Of a stretch of 64,000 nucleotides of DNA, positions 40,422 to 49,056 are shown piece after piece. The notes beneath the pieces are model-generated. The model worked only from the letters and a program-made list of their open reading frames with translations. It did not search any database and was not told the origin of the DNA. Both the position numbers and the translations under genes were made by a program. Every line of letters begins with the position of its first letter. Position 1 is the stretch's first letter. Source of the stretch: Streptomyces sp. H27-C3 (GTDB taxonomy: Bacteria > Actinomycetota > Actinomycetes > Streptomycetales > Streptomycetaceae); NCBI RefSeq assembly GCF_030063415.1, contig NZ_JASITA010000007.1, positions 178,529-242,528 of the forward strand, in the 5' to 3' direction.

Positions 40422-41813
40422 TCAGTGCCGCCAGGCGGTGGTCAGCGCGCCGAACCCGGCCCGCTCCACCAGCCGTTCGGCCCGTTCCTGGGCCTCGGCG
40501 AGGAGTGCCTCCTCGTCGACCAGAACACAGCGGCCGTCCTCGTAGACGACCCGGCCGTCGACGACCGTCATCTCCACGTCGGAGCCGCGTGCCGAGTAGA
40601 CGAGCGCGGCCACGGTGCGGTGCAGGGGCCGCAGGTGAGGGCGGTCGAGCGCCACGACGGCGATGTCCGCGGGCGCGCCCACCGAGAGGTGCCCGGTGCC
40701 CGTGCCCGCGTAGCGGCCGCCCTCCCGGGTGGCCAGTTCGAGTGCCTCCTCGCAGCGTGCCGCCGCCGGGTCCAGGGTGTGCTGGCGTTGGCCGAACAGC
40801 GTCTGCTTCATCACCTCGAACATGTCCTGGCGGTGGCCCGCGCTCGGTCCGTCGGTGCCCAGCGCCACCACCGCGCCCGCGTCCCGCAGCTCACGCAGTC
40901 TCATCACCCCGGACGCCAAGTAGGCGTTGGACGCAGGGTTGTGGGAGACACCGGCCCGTCGCTCGCCGATGTGCTTGATCTCGGCCTCGTCCAGCCACAC
41001 GGCATGGGCGAGCGTGGTGCGCTCGTCCAGCAGTCCCTCCTGGGCCAGCCACTGGACGGGCCTGACGCCGTACGCCTCCAGGTAGCTCTCCGGATCCTTG
41101 GCGCCTTCGCTGCAATGCGTGTGCCAGCGCGTGCCGAACTCGGTGGCGAGCTCGGCCGCACCCCTGACCAGGTCCTGGTCGACGTAACTGAGATTCAGCG
41201 GCGCGGGCCAGATTTCCACCATGGAGTGCGGCGGGCGGCGCTCCATGCACGCGCGGGTGAGCTCGATCTCCTCGTCGACGGAGTAGCGGAAGAGGGCGTC
41301 GGGCAGGCCCCGGGCGGCCGCGACCGCCGTCCTGTGGCCGATCATTCCGCGCGCCACGGCGCCGCGCAGACCGGTCGACTCGACGGCGCGGGCGACCGCG
41401 AGCACGGTCTCGGGGTCGGTCGGCGCGTAGTGGTTGTCGATCACGGTGGTGATCCCCGAGCGCAGTGCTTCCACCGCGCCGAGCGTGGCCGCGACCCGGG
41501 CGTCCTCGGGGTCGACGGCTATGGAGTACGGCCACATGAACTCGCACAGCCACGGCCAGATGGACAGCCCTTCACCGAGGCCGCGGGCCAGCGCCTGGAA
41601 GAGGTGCGTATGGCCGTCGACGAAGCCGGGGACGACCGCGCGGCCCCGGCAGTCGACGGTCCGGGCCGCCTGCCAGGTGGCGTCGGTCTCGGCCGCCGGG
41701 CCGACTGCGGCGATCCGGTTGCCGATGATCGCGACCGAGCCCGGCTCGTACACGGACCGTGGGCCGTCCACGGTCACCACCCGTCCACCGGACAGCAGAA
41801 GGTCGCATTGCAT
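40422..41813 (-). CDS. ATZ/TRZ-type amidohydrolase (heterocycle aminohydrolase/deaminase)
   Basis: 463 residues from ATG 41813, with GGAGG five bases upstream. The N-terminal strand MQCDLLLSGGRVVTVDGP and GNRIAAVGP are typical of this group. Metal ligands: GFVDGHTH (His68, His70), WHTHCSEG, and GTDGPSAGHRQDM with the late Asp. Relatives include guanine deaminase, 8-oxoguanine deaminase and triazine hydrolases, which remove amino or other groups from nitrogen rings. It is the promoter-proximal gene of the island, with a TTGCATGTAA site 48-57 bases upstream. Confidence 0.91.
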   Translation of the reverse strand: MQCDLLLSGGRVVTVDGPRSVYEPGSVAIIGNRIAAVGPAAETDATWQAARTVDCRGRAVVPGFVDGHTHLFQALARGLGEGLSIWPWLCEFMWPYSIAVDPEDARVAATLGAVEALRSGITTVIDNHYAPTDPETVLAVARAVESTGLRGAVARGMIGHRTAVAAARGLPDALFRYSVDEEIELTRACMERRPPHSMVEIWPAPLNLSYVDQDLVRGAAELATEFGTRWHTHCSEGAKDPESYLEAYGVRPVQWLAQEGLLDERTTLAHAVWLDEAEIKHIGERRAGVSHNPASNAYLASGVMRLRELRDAGAVVALGTDGPSAGHRQDMFEVMKQTLFGQRQHTLDPAAARCEEALELATREGGRYAGTGTGHLSVGAPADIAVVALDRPHLRPLHRTVAALVYSARGSDVEMTVVDGRVVYEDGRCVLVDEEALLAEAQERAERLVERAGFGALTTAWRH

Positions 41814-41860
41814 GGGTCCTCCAAAGGGGGTGCGGGGTGGAGCTGGTGGCATGTTCAACA

Positions 41861-41870
41861 TTGCATGTAA
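41861..41870. promoter_or_regulatory. TTGCATGTAA site upstream of the aminohydrolase gene
   Basis: Second copy of the motif, inside the larger pseudo-palindrome ACATTGCATGTAACAT and followed by ATTCAGG. It is the likely operator of the island's GntR regulator at the first gene of the operon. Confidence 0.65.
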
Positions 41871-42044
41871 CATATTCAGGCCACCGAGCCTGTCAACCCT
41901 CTGCGCGCGATCCCTCTTGATCCCTGGCGACCGAGTCGTCGATTCTGTCGTTCCGAGTGCCCCGAGTCGTAAAGACCGGCGACTCGCCGCAGACTGTGGA
42001 AACCGGGACATACCCGGCGCTCTGTGGGGAGGAGGTGACGGCGT

Positions 42045-42467
42045 ATGCGTGCGTCATGCCGTCGAGCGGCGGCTCTCGCAGTGTCCACGGTCGCGCTGGC
42101 CGGACTCGCCGGTCCTGTCACCACGGTGCAGGCGGCCCCGGCCCTGCCCGCCTTCCTCGCGTCGGCCGGACCCGCACCGGCCCCCGCGCCCGCCCCCGAG
42201 ACCCCCGCCGGGCTGGAGCGCCCGAAGGAGCCCGCCCCCTTCGGCTCCACCTGCCGTACGTCGGTCGAGGGCTCCCAGGTCGTCGCGTACTGCCACAACC
42301 CGTATCCCGAGTCCGACCAGGTGCGGCTGCACACCGAGTGCGACCGCTGGTGGGACATCGACGCGGACGGCAGGCCGGTCGAGGTCGGACCCGCGCAGAC
42401 GGTACGGCTCACCGACCGCTGCTGGAAAGAAGTTCGGTCCGCGTGGGTCAGCCACGGACGAATGTGA
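42045..42467 (+). CDS. Small secreted protein of unknown function
   Basis: 140 residues from ATG 42045 with GGGAGGAGG upstream. Signal peptide (1-about 30: RASCRRAAALAVSTVALAGLAG, cleavage near VQAAPA), then a Pro/Ala linker (about 35-65). The small C-terminal domain (about 70-140) has three Cys (TCRTSVEG, AYCHNPYPESDQVRLHTECDRWWD) and a fourth near the end (DRCWKEVRSAW), consistent with two disulfides. The DRWWDIDADGRPVEVGPAQTVRLTDRCW pattern resembles Streptomyces secreted proteins of unknown role. Confidence 0.8.
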   Translation: MRASCRRAAALAVSTVALAGLAGPVTTVQAAPALPAFLASAGPAPAPAPAPETPAGLERPKEPAPFGSTCRTSVEGSQVVAYCHNPYPESDQVRLHTECDRWWDIDADGRPVEVGPAQTVRLTDRCWKEVRSAWVSHGRM

Positions 42468-42515
42468 GACCGGGGGCGTGACCGTCTGGACCGCCGGCCG
42501 AAATGCCCGACGGCC

Positions 42516-43190
42516 CTACGCCCGCTTCCCGAGGCACTTGAAGGAGTAGCCCGCGGCCTCGGTGGCCGCCGTCCCCGTGTCACCGGCCCGGATCGCCTCG
42601 ACCAGCCGCGCGTGATCCATGTGCTCCTCCGGCCGCAGCTCCTGGCCCACGTCGTCGCGCAGCCAGTCGCGCAGCAGGTCGCCCAGGTCCGCGTAGAGCC
42701 CGATCAGGACGTCGTTGTGCGAGGCGGCGACGATCGCGAGGTGCAGCGTCGCGTCGGCCGTCACGAAGTGCTCGGCGTCGCCCGAGGCCCAGGCCTGCTC
42801 ACGCCGCGCGAGCAGGGCGTCGAGCTGCCGCACGTCGCGCTCGGTACGCCGCTCGGCGGCGAGCCGGGCCGCCGAGGACTCCAGGGTCGAGCGCAGCTCC
42901 GCGATGTGGCGGGGATCCGCGTCCGCGAAGCGGCGGTGCATCACCCCGGCCAGCTCGCTGGTGGCGATGACGTACGTGCCCGAGCCCTGGCGGATGTCGA
43001 GCAGCCCGTTGTGCGCGAGCGCGCGGACCGCCTCGCGCACGGTGTTGCGGGCCACTCCCAGCTGCTCGACCAGCGCGGGCTCCGTCGGGATGCGCGAGCC
43101 GACGGGCCACTCGCCCGTGGTGATCTGGTTGCGCAACTCGGTGATCACCTGGTCGGCCAGTGCCGAACGCCGGGGAGAGGTCAGCGGCAT
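42516..43190 (-). CDS. FadR-type GntR family transcriptional regulator
   Basis: 224 residues from ATG 43190. Winged helix at 10-75 (ALADQVITELRNQITTGEWPVGSRIPTEPALVEQLGVARNTVREAVRALAHNGLLDIRQGSGTYV) and a helical FCD domain (about 90-215). It is divergent from the CynX/NimT-type transporter gene with 75 bases between starts; the gap holds a 6-4-6 palindrome. This arrangement makes it the likely repressor of the transporter, with a small acid or related ligand (inference). Confidence 0.93.
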   Translation of the reverse strand: MPLTSPRRSALADQVITELRNQITTGEWPVGSRIPTEPALVEQLGVARNTVREAVRALAHNGLLDIRQGSGTYVIATSELAGVMHRRFADADPRHIAELRSTLESSAARLAAERRTERDVRQLDALLARREQAWASGDAEHFVTADATLHLAIVAASHNDVLIGLYADLGDLLRDWLRDDVGQELRPEEHMDHARLVEAIRAGDTGTAATEAAGYSFKCLGKRA

Positions 43191-43225
43191 GGTGCTCCTC
43201 GTCTCGGGAATCGCCTCGGGGAAGC

Positions 43226-43241
43226 GATTGGACAACCAATC
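43226..43241. promoter_or_regulatory. Palindromic operator candidate for the FadR-type regulator
   Basis: GATTGG-ACAA-CCAATC is a perfect 6-bp inverted repeat with a 4-base centre, between the divergent starts at 43190 and 43266. It fits the size and symmetry of FadR-subfamily operators. Confidence 0.65.
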
Positions 43242-43265
43242 ATCCCACGATTCTATGATGGCCCC

Positions 43266-44726
43266 ATGCCCGAAGACGAGACCCGGACCCTGAGCCCCGC
43301 CCGCACGGCGCAGGCCACCCCCGCAGAGCCCCCCGCCAGCACGCCGCAGCGGCCGGTGTGGATCACCCGGCTCGTGGTCGTCGGCCTCGTCCTCGCCGCG
43401 CTCAACCTCCGCCCGGCCATCACCAGCCTCGGCCCGCTCCTGGAGGAGGTCCGCACGGGCCTCGGCATGAGCGGCAGCCTCGCCGGCCTGCTGACCTCCG
43501 TACCGCCCCTCTGCTTCGCGATCTTCGGCCTCACCGCCCCGAGGCTCGCCCGCCGCTTCGGCCCCGGCGCGATCATCTGCGCCGGTATGGTGGCGATCGC
43601 CGCGGGCCTGGTGCTGCGCCCCTTCGCGGGCGGCACGGCCGGGTTCCTCGCGGCGAGTGCGCTGGCCCTGATGGGCATCGCCGTCAGCAACATCCTGATG
43701 CCGGTCATCGTCAAGCGCTGGTTCCCCGACCGCGTCGGCTCGATGACCGGGCTCTACTCGATGGCCCTGGCCCTCGGCACCGCGCTCGCCGCAGCCGCCA
43801 CCGTCCCCATGACCCAGGCGCTGGGCGGCAGTTGGCAGACCGGCCTCGCCGTCTGGGGCGGCCTCGCCACCGTCGCCGTGGTGCCCTGGCTCATCCTCTC
43901 CCGCCACCGCAGCACCGGAGCCGCCGCGGCGCGCAGTGCGACGCAGGGGCAGGAGACGCCCGGCCTCAGGATCACCCGGAGCCCCACCGCGTGGGCCCTG
44001 GCCTGCTTCTTCGGCCTCCAGGCCACCGCCGCCTACATCACCATGGGCTGGATGCCGCAGATCTTCCGTGACGCCGGTGTCTCGGCGGGCACGGCCGGTG
44101 TGCTGCTCGCCGTGACCATGGCGATGGGCATCCCGCTCGCCTTCGTCATCCCGCGCGTCGCCTCCCGCATGCGCACCCAGGGCCCGATCGTCGTCGTACT
44201 CGGCCTGTGCGGACTCATCGGTTACACGGGCCTCTTCCTCGCCCCCGCTTCGGGAGCCTGGGCCTGGGCCATCCTGCTCGGCGTCTCCAACTGCGCCTTC
44301 CCGCTGGCCCTCACGATGATCGGCATGCGGGCCAGGAGCGGCGCCGGTGTCGTCCGGCTGTCCGCCTTCGCGCAGAGCACCGGCTATCTGATCTCCATCC
44401 CCGGTCCGCTGCTTGTCGGCGTGCTCTACCAGCACAGCGGCGACTGGGGCCTGCCGATCGGCCTGATGGCGGGGCTGATGGTGCCGCAGATCGTCGTCGG
44501 CATGCTCGCCGGCCGCAACCGCACCATCGAGGAAGAGCTGCGCCGACCCGGTCGGCCGACGCCCCGACCCGGCCGGGTCGGGGCGTACAAAGGGTGCGAG
44601 ACTGGCCGTATGCCAGTACTCGACCCCAATCCCCAGAACGGCCAGCGCAAGCTGCTCATCGTGCTCGGCGCGATGCTCGGCATCACGCTGATCATTGCGA
44701 TCATCGCGTCCATCGCATCCCCCTGA
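43266..44726 (+). CDS. CynX/NimT family MFS transporter fused in frame to a short membrane peptide
   Basis: 486 residues from ATG 43266. The first ~435 residues are a 12-helix MFS protein of the CynX/NimT group (LAALNLRPAITSLGPLLEEVRTGLGMS, GMRARSGAGVVRLSAFAQSTGYLIS), related to cyanate and 2-nitroimidazole transporters. After GRNRTIEEELRRPG the frame stays open through a 24-base perfect palindrome and runs without a stop into MPVLDPNPQNGQRKLLIVLG. That part looks like a separate 38-residue Streptomyces membrane peptide that normally follows this transporter. Either the stop codon was lost or the junction differs from relatives. Divergent FadR-type regulator upstream. Confidence 0.85.
   Translation: MPEDETRTLSPARTAQATPAEPPASTPQRPVWITRLVVVGLVLAALNLRPAITSLGPLLEEVRTGLGMSGSLAGLLTSVPPLCFAIFGLTAPRLARRFGPGAIICAGMVAIAAGLVLRPFAGGTAGFLAASALALMGIAVSNILMPVIVKRWFPDRVGSMTGLYSMALALGTALAAAATVPMTQALGGSWQTGLAVWGGLATVAVVPWLILSRHRSTGAAAARSATQGQETPGLRITRSPTAWALACFFGLQATAAYITMGWMPQIFRDAGVSAGTAGVLLAVTMAMGIPLAFVIPRVASRMRTQGPIVVVLGLCGLIGYTGLFLAPASGAWAWAILLGVSNCAFPLALTMIGMRARSGAGVVRLSAFAQSTGYLISIPGPLLVGVLYQHSGDWGLPIGLMAGLMVPQIVVGMLAGRNRTIEEELRRPGRPTPRPGRVGAYKGCETGRMPVLDPNPQNGQRKLLIVLGAMLGITLIIAIIASIASP
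44561..44584. terminator. Perfect 24-base palindrome inside the transporter 3' region
   Basis: Twelve bases (GCCCCGACCCGG) followed immediately by their reverse complement. It resembles a transporter terminator or attenuator but is translated in the present frame, because no stop precedes it. Confidence 0.6.
44610..44726 (+). CDS. Possible internal start: 38-residue transporter-associated membrane peptide
   Basis: ATG 44610 begins MPVLDPNPQNGQRKLLIVLG, followed by one hydrophobic helix (AMLGITLIIAIIASIASP). It resembles the small Streptomyces family called SGM_5486 family transporter-associated protein (name from memory). In this sequence it is in frame with the upstream MFS gene, so it could be made both as the end of the fusion and alone. 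The upstream AAAGGG (44589-44594) is rather distant for a ribosome site. Confidence 0.5.
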   Translation: MPVLDPNPQNGQRKLLIVLGAMLGITLIIAIIASIASP

Positions 44727-44870
44727 CCCCTTGCGCGGGTGGGGGTGGGGCTACCCCCACCGTCCCTTAGGGGGCCAGGGTCAGGGTGAAGTGGGTGGGG
44801 CACCGGATGGGGCCCGGCGCCCCCGGTCCGTAGGTTCGACGTACACCAACCGAACCTTACGGAGGCGGCC

Positions 44871-45080
44871 ATGGCGGCCCGTGCACACATCCGGAGCAAC
44901 CCCCCGGCCTCCGGCGTCGAGATGCGCCTGCCGTGGTGGGCCGTCGTCCTCCCCGCGATCGCCTTCGCCGTTCTGCTCGTGCTCATCGCCGGTCCCGGCG
45001 AGGCACAGGCCGCGAGCGGCGAACCCGCGGTGACGCACCTGATGGAACGTATCCAGCAGAGCCTGTCCCGCCAGGGGTGA
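44871..45080 (+). CDS. Small single-span membrane protein of unknown function
   Basis: 69 residues from ATG 44871 with ACGGAGG upstream. One strong helix (LPWWAVVLPAIAFAVLLVLIAGPGEAQA, about 20-47) and a short amphipathic tail (THLMERIQQSLSRQG). The basic N-terminus and the Ala-x-Ala after the helix would also allow a cleaved signal peptide. Similar short proteins are conserved in Streptomyces. No function assigned. Confidence 0.78.
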   Translation: MAARAHIRSNPPASGVEMRLPWWAVVLPAIAFAVLLVLIAGPGEAQAASGEPAVTHLMERIQQSLSRQG

Positions 45081-45191
45081 CCGCTGGACATCCGCGGCCA
45101 CCGCCTCCCGGCCCGCGGTCCGTTCACCCATGGTGGGGGAGCACGCCAACACCCTGCGCCCCGTGGCACGATCCATGCGAAGCTGGGATGC

Positions 45192-45710
45192 ATGAGCGTC
45201 GATACACCCCGCAGGATCGTCCTACTCAGGCATGCGAAGGCCGACTGGCCACAGGTGTCCGACCACGATCGGCCGCTCGCCGACCGCGGCCGCATGGACG
45301 CGCCCACCGCCGGGGCCCGGCTGGCGGAGACCGGCATCCCCTTCGACCTGGCCCTGTGCTCGACCGCGGCCAGGACGCGCGAGACCTGGAAGCTGGTGGT
45401 GCAGGCACTGCCGCACCGACCCAGGACCGTGTACGAGGAGCAGTTGTACGAAGCCTCCCCCGGTGAGCTGATCGCACTCCTGAACGAGACCCCGGACGAC
45501 GTGAACGACCTGCTTGTCATCGGCCACAACCCCGGAGTGCACGCGGTGGCGGAGGCCCTTACGGGGACGGGCGAAGGGGACGCGCCGGCCCGCATGGCCC
45601 GCAGCGGTTTCCCGACCTCGTCGTTCGCGGTCATCGGTTTCACCGGCCCGTGGAAGTTCCTGGAGCACGGCGTCGGCAACCTCGTCGACTACTGGGCCCC
45701 GCACGACTGA
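45192..45710 (+). CDS. SixA-type histidine phosphatase
   Basis: 172 residues from ATG 45192. RHAKADW (phospho-accepting His after Arg), RTRETW and GHNPGVH, giving the second active-site His, place it in the SixA branch of the histidine phosphatase family. SixA in E. coli removes phosphate from His of signalling proteins; here the substrate is unknown. Single gene ending at a bidirectional hairpin. Confidence 0.92.
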   Translation: MSVDTPRRIVLLRHAKADWPQVSDHDRPLADRGRMDAPTAGARLAETGIPFDLALCSTAARTRETWKLVVQALPHRPRTVYEEQLYEASPGELIALLNETPDDVNDLLVIGHNPGVHAVAEALTGTGEGDAPARMARSGFPTSSFAVIGFTGPWKFLEHGVGNLVDYWAPHD

Positions 45711-45802
45711 CCGGCTCCCCTTCACGACGCACGTGAAGTGGACGGCGAACGCGACGACCGGAACGAACGGGCCTGGCGCGACCGGAGCCCCGACCGACGT
45801 GA

Positions 45803-45840
45803 CGAAGCCTCGGTGCGGATGTGACCGCACCGGGGCTTCG
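45803..45840. terminator. 16-bp bidirectional terminator hairpin
   Basis: 45803-45818 pairs with 45825-45840 (one G:U pair) around ATGTGA. It lies between the convergent sixA-like and serB genes. Confidence 0.85.
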
Positions 45841-45851
45841 CCGTTCGCCGA

Positions 45852-47066
45852 CTACTCCACGAGACCGCCGGCTGCCTCCACCTCTTCACGGGTGATGCCC
45901 AGCAGGTACAGGACGGTGTCCAGGAACGGGACGTTCACGGCGGTGTGGGCGGCCTTGCGGACCAGGGGCTTCGCATTGAAGGCGACGCCCAGCCCGGCGG
46001 CGTTCAGCATGTCGAGGTCGTTCGCACCGTCACCGATCGCGACCGTCTGGGACAGCGGTACGCCCGCCTCGGCGGCGAAGCGACGCAGCAGCCGCGCCTT
46101 CCCCGCGCGGTCCACGATCTCGCCGACCACCCGGCCGGTGAGCTTCCCGTCCACGATCTCCAGGGTGTTGGCCGAGGCGAAGTCGAGGCCCAGCTTCTCC
46201 TTGAGGTCATCGGTTACCTGGGTGAACCCGCCCGATACGACGCCCACTTGGTAGCCGAGCCGCTTGAGCGTACGGATCAGGGTGCGGGCGCCGGGCGTGA
46301 GCCGCACCTCGGTGCGGACCTTGTCCACGACCGCCGAGTCGAGCCCCGCGAGCAGCGCCACGCGCGCGTGCAGCGACTGCTCGAAGTCCAGCTCCCCGCG
46401 CATGGCCCGGTCGGTCACCTCGGCGACCTCGGCCTCGCAGCCCGCGTGCGCGGCGAAGAGCTCGATGACCTCGTCCTGGATGAGCGTCGAGTCCACGTCC
46501 ATCACGACGAGCCGCTGGGCGCGGCGGTGCAGCCCGGCCGAGACCACGGCCACGTCGATCCCCTGCTCCGCCGCCTCCAGCGCGAGCGCGGTGCGCAGCG
46601 GCTCGGTCTCTGTGCCGGACACCGCGAACTCCACTGCGGTGACCGGGTACTTGGCCAGCCGGAAGATCCGGTCGATATTGCCGCCGGTCGCGGTGATGCG
46701 GGCCGCGATGGCGGCGGTGGACTCGGAGGTGAGGGGATGCCCGAGCACGGTGACATGCGAACGGCCGCTGCCGCGGGGCCGGTTGTCACCGGTACCTGAG
46801 ATGATCTCGGCCTGGAGCCTGAGCGACTCGGCCCAGCTGTGCACGGTGGCGCGGAGATCGCCGGCGGTGCTCACGGTCGGCTCGGTGACGAGGGCGCACA
46901 GGACGATGCGGCCACGTGTGACGACCTGCTCGATGTCGACCACGTCGACGGCGTAGGCGGCGAGGGTGTCGAAGAGCCCCGCGGTGATCCCGGGGCGGTC
47001 CTTCCCGAAGATCTTCACGAGAAGCGTGGGGGCGTCAGAGGCCTGACTGGGCTGTGATGCGGTCAT
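45852..47066 (-). CDS. serB: Phosphoserine phosphatase SerB with N-terminal ACT domains
   Basis: 404 residues from ATG 47066; the longer frame upstream is rejected. Two ACT-like regulatory regions (about 12-85, LLVKIFGKDRPGITAGLFDTLA, and about 104-180) precede the HAD domain. DVDSTL (190-195) holds the nucleophile Asp, GVVSGGF the second motif and GDGANDLDML the metal-binding Asp pair. It makes serine from phosphoserine. The double-ACT layout is typical of actinobacterial SerB. Confidence 0.96.
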   Translation of the reverse strand: MTASQPSQASDAPTLLVKIFGKDRPGITAGLFDTLAAYAVDVVDIEQVVTRGRIVLCALVTEPTVSTAGDLRATVHSWAESLRLQAEIISGTGDNRPRGSGRSHVTVLGHPLTSESTAAIAARITATGGNIDRIFRLAKYPVTAVEFAVSGTETEPLRTALALEAAEQGIDVAVVSAGLHRRAQRLVVMDVDSTLIQDEVIELFAAHAGCEAEVAEVTDRAMRGELDFEQSLHARVALLAGLDSAVVDKVRTEVRLTPGARTLIRTLKRLGYQVGVVSGGFTQVTDDLKEKLGLDFASANTLEIVDGKLTGRVVGEIVDRAGKARLLRRFAAEAGVPLSQTVAIGDGANDLDMLNAAGLGVAFNAKPLVRKAAHTAVNVPFLDTVLYLLGITREEVEAAGGLVE

Positions 47067-47135
47067 GGTGCCCCCACCGTATCGGGCCTCCTCCCGGCTC
47101 CGGCCTCCTGTCCCGAGTACCGGACGGGTGTGGCG

Positions 47136-47162
47136 GGTGGCCGGGGCCGGAGGCCGGCCACC
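47136..47162. terminator. 9-bp GC hairpin upstream of serB
   Basis: GGTGGCCGG (47136-47144) pairs with CCGGCCACC (47154-47162). It lies between the end of the streptophobe gene and the start of serB on the same strand and probably separates the two transcripts. Confidence 0.5.
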
Positions 47163-47185
47163 TGGGCCTTCGGGGGCGCCCGGTG

Positions 47186-48811
47186 TCACCCTGGCGACTG
47201 CGGCGTCCCCGGCGGTGGCGGACCCTCCGCCGACGGTGTCGGAGGCGCCTGCGGGCGGGGCCGGGGCCGGGGAGGTGGCATCGGCGGCGCCGGCCCCACC
47301 ATGGTCGGCGCCCCGTGCACGCCCTGCGGTGGCCGCAGATACGGGTTGGTGTCCTCGCCGGAGGGGCGGTATCCGGGCGACGGTGTGTACGGCCCGGGTA
47401 CGTATGCCAGATCCGGGTACGTACGGTCCTCCCGCCGCGCCCCGAGAGCGAACGGCGAAGCCCGCCGCCCCGCCGCCCCCGACACGTACGCCGTCAGCGC
47501 CCCGAGGCCACCTGCCGCCGTACCCCACGCGGCCCCGAGCAGCCCCGCCATCGGCGCACTGCCGCGCAGCTCGATACCGGCGCCGAACGCGTCGAACCCG
47601 AGCACCGACAGCGACGCGTCGACGGAGATGTCCGTCAGCCACACCAGCAGCGGCAGCGCCGAACCGGTCACGACACCGAGCCGCACCGCGCACCGCCCGC
47701 CGAAGCCGAACGCCGGCCGGCCGCCCTTGGGCGTACGGGCCGCCGCCAGCACCCCGGCGAGCAGCATCATCACCGCGGCGGCGACCCCCAGCAGCCAGAC
47801 TCGCTGATCGAGCTCGGCGAGCCGCCCCAGTGTCAGCTCCCCGTCGTCGGAGACCCGGAACAGCTCGTCCACCGGATCGGGCAGCAGCTTCGCCAACTCG
47901 CCCGTGGCCTCGCCGTCCCACGGCACCAGCAGCCCGACCGGGATCCCGAGCCACACCCCGTTCGGCGCCCCGAGCAGCGCCGCCCCGGCGATCCGCTTCG
48001 GATCGTCGTCACCGACCGCCGCGTACGCCGCCGCTGCGAGCCCCGCCAGGACCGCGAGCATGAACACCGTGACCAGGGCGGAAGCAGCGGGCCGCACGAG
48101 CCGGTGCAAGGCGTCCAAGCGGCGCGGCAACGGCGTACGACGGGACGCGAGCAGCGCGATCACCAGCACCCCGAGCACCCAGCAGGCCCCGCCCACCAGG
48201 GACTCGGCGGTGTTGACGGTGAAGCCCACCGACGCCTTCGCGTCCGCGAGATCGGTGAGCCGGTCGGGCAGCAGACCGCCGAGGTCCCCGAGCCCTTCGG
48301 GCAGTTTGTCGTTGATGTGGTCGGGCAGGTCGTTGCCCGGGATCTTCCGAAGGCCGAGCTGGTCGCCGTCGATTGTGATGACGTCGTGACCTGCCCAGGC
48401 GAGTCCGCCCATCGTCGCGACGAACAGGGCGGCCACCGCACCCGCCCGCGCGGCCAGTTCACCCCCGGAGATGAACGCCCCCGCGCCCCGCAGCGACCGC
48501 AGGAAGAACACGGCGAGGAGGAGCGCGCCGGCCAGGCCCACCCCCAGTGGCGCGATGTCGACGGCGGTACTCGCCTCGGCGTCCTCAAGGCCGAAGGCCT
48601 CGACATTGCCGGACGGACCGGCCGAACCACCCGCCCCGAGCACCACCATGGCCGCCGTCATCGGCCCGAGCGACGCGGTGGAATCCGCGCCCAGTAGACG
48701 CAGTCCGAGAGCGGCCACGCCCGCCATCCCCGCCAACGCCCAGCTCACCGAGGCGATGGAGGCCAGCAGCACATCCCCCCACCGCACACACCCGCTGTCG
48801 CTCGCAGCCAT
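47186..48811 (-). CDS. Streptophobe-type multi-span membrane protein
   Basis: 541 residues from ATG 48811. About ten hydrophobic helices, interrupted by two polar loops (DGDQLGLRKIPGNDLPDHINDKLPEGLGDLGGLLPDRL, about 165-205, and EATGELAKLLPDPVDELFRV, about 300-320). The long Pro/Gly/Tyr-rich cytoplasmic tail (about 450-541) ends in PPPRPRPRPQAPPTP. This matches the streptophobe family, known only from Streptomyces relatives and without a function. It is divergent from the FHA-ABC transporter gene; both have Pro/Gln-rich regions, so a common complex is conceivable but unproven. Confidence 0.85.
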   Translation of the reverse strand: MAASDSGCVRWGDVLLASIASVSWALAGMAGVAALGLRLLGADSTASLGPMTAAMVVLGAGGSAGPSGNVEAFGLEDAEASTAVDIAPLGVGLAGALLLAVFFLRSLRGAGAFISGGELAARAGAVAALFVATMGGLAWAGHDVITIDGDQLGLRKIPGNDLPDHINDKLPEGLGDLGGLLPDRLTDLADAKASVGFTVNTAESLVGGACWVLGVLVIALLASRRTPLPRRLDALHRLVRPAASALVTVFMLAVLAGLAAAAYAAVGDDDPKRIAGAALLGAPNGVWLGIPVGLLVPWDGEATGELAKLLPDPVDELFRVSDDGELTLGRLAELDQRVWLLGVAAAVMMLLAGVLAAARTPKGGRPAFGFGGRCAVRLGVVTGSALPLLVWLTDISVDASLSVLGFDAFGAGIELRGSAPMAGLLGAAWGTAAGGLGALTAYVSGAAGRRASPFALGARREDRTYPDLAYVPGPYTPSPGYRPSGEDTNPYLRPPQGVHGAPTMVGPAPPMPPPRPRPRPQAPPTPSAEGPPPPGTPQSPG

Positions 48812-49056
48812 AAGGACCCCCCCGATCCGTACGGAAGTGTCCCTACTTGCTCTGTTCGCGCATGATCCGTACGCACTCATGGGCGGTTACTACTCTCCGA
48901 GGCTATTTCTCCCGCGTCAACGGGCAGCTGATGCAGGGTTGGTACGAGGTCGTCACTGGGCCCGGCTTTCGTATTCGGGACTGGGCCTGAAATAGTTCCC
49001 CACGATGTTCAGCATCCCTAGACTCCCTGCGATGGGGGTAACTCGGGGGACAACTA

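Noticed and set aside
32480..41813. Mobile element carrying the catabolic island
   Set aside because: No integrase, transposase, flanking direct repeat or tRNA target was seen, and codon usage looks like that of its neighbours. Gain by transfer remains possible but is not shown.
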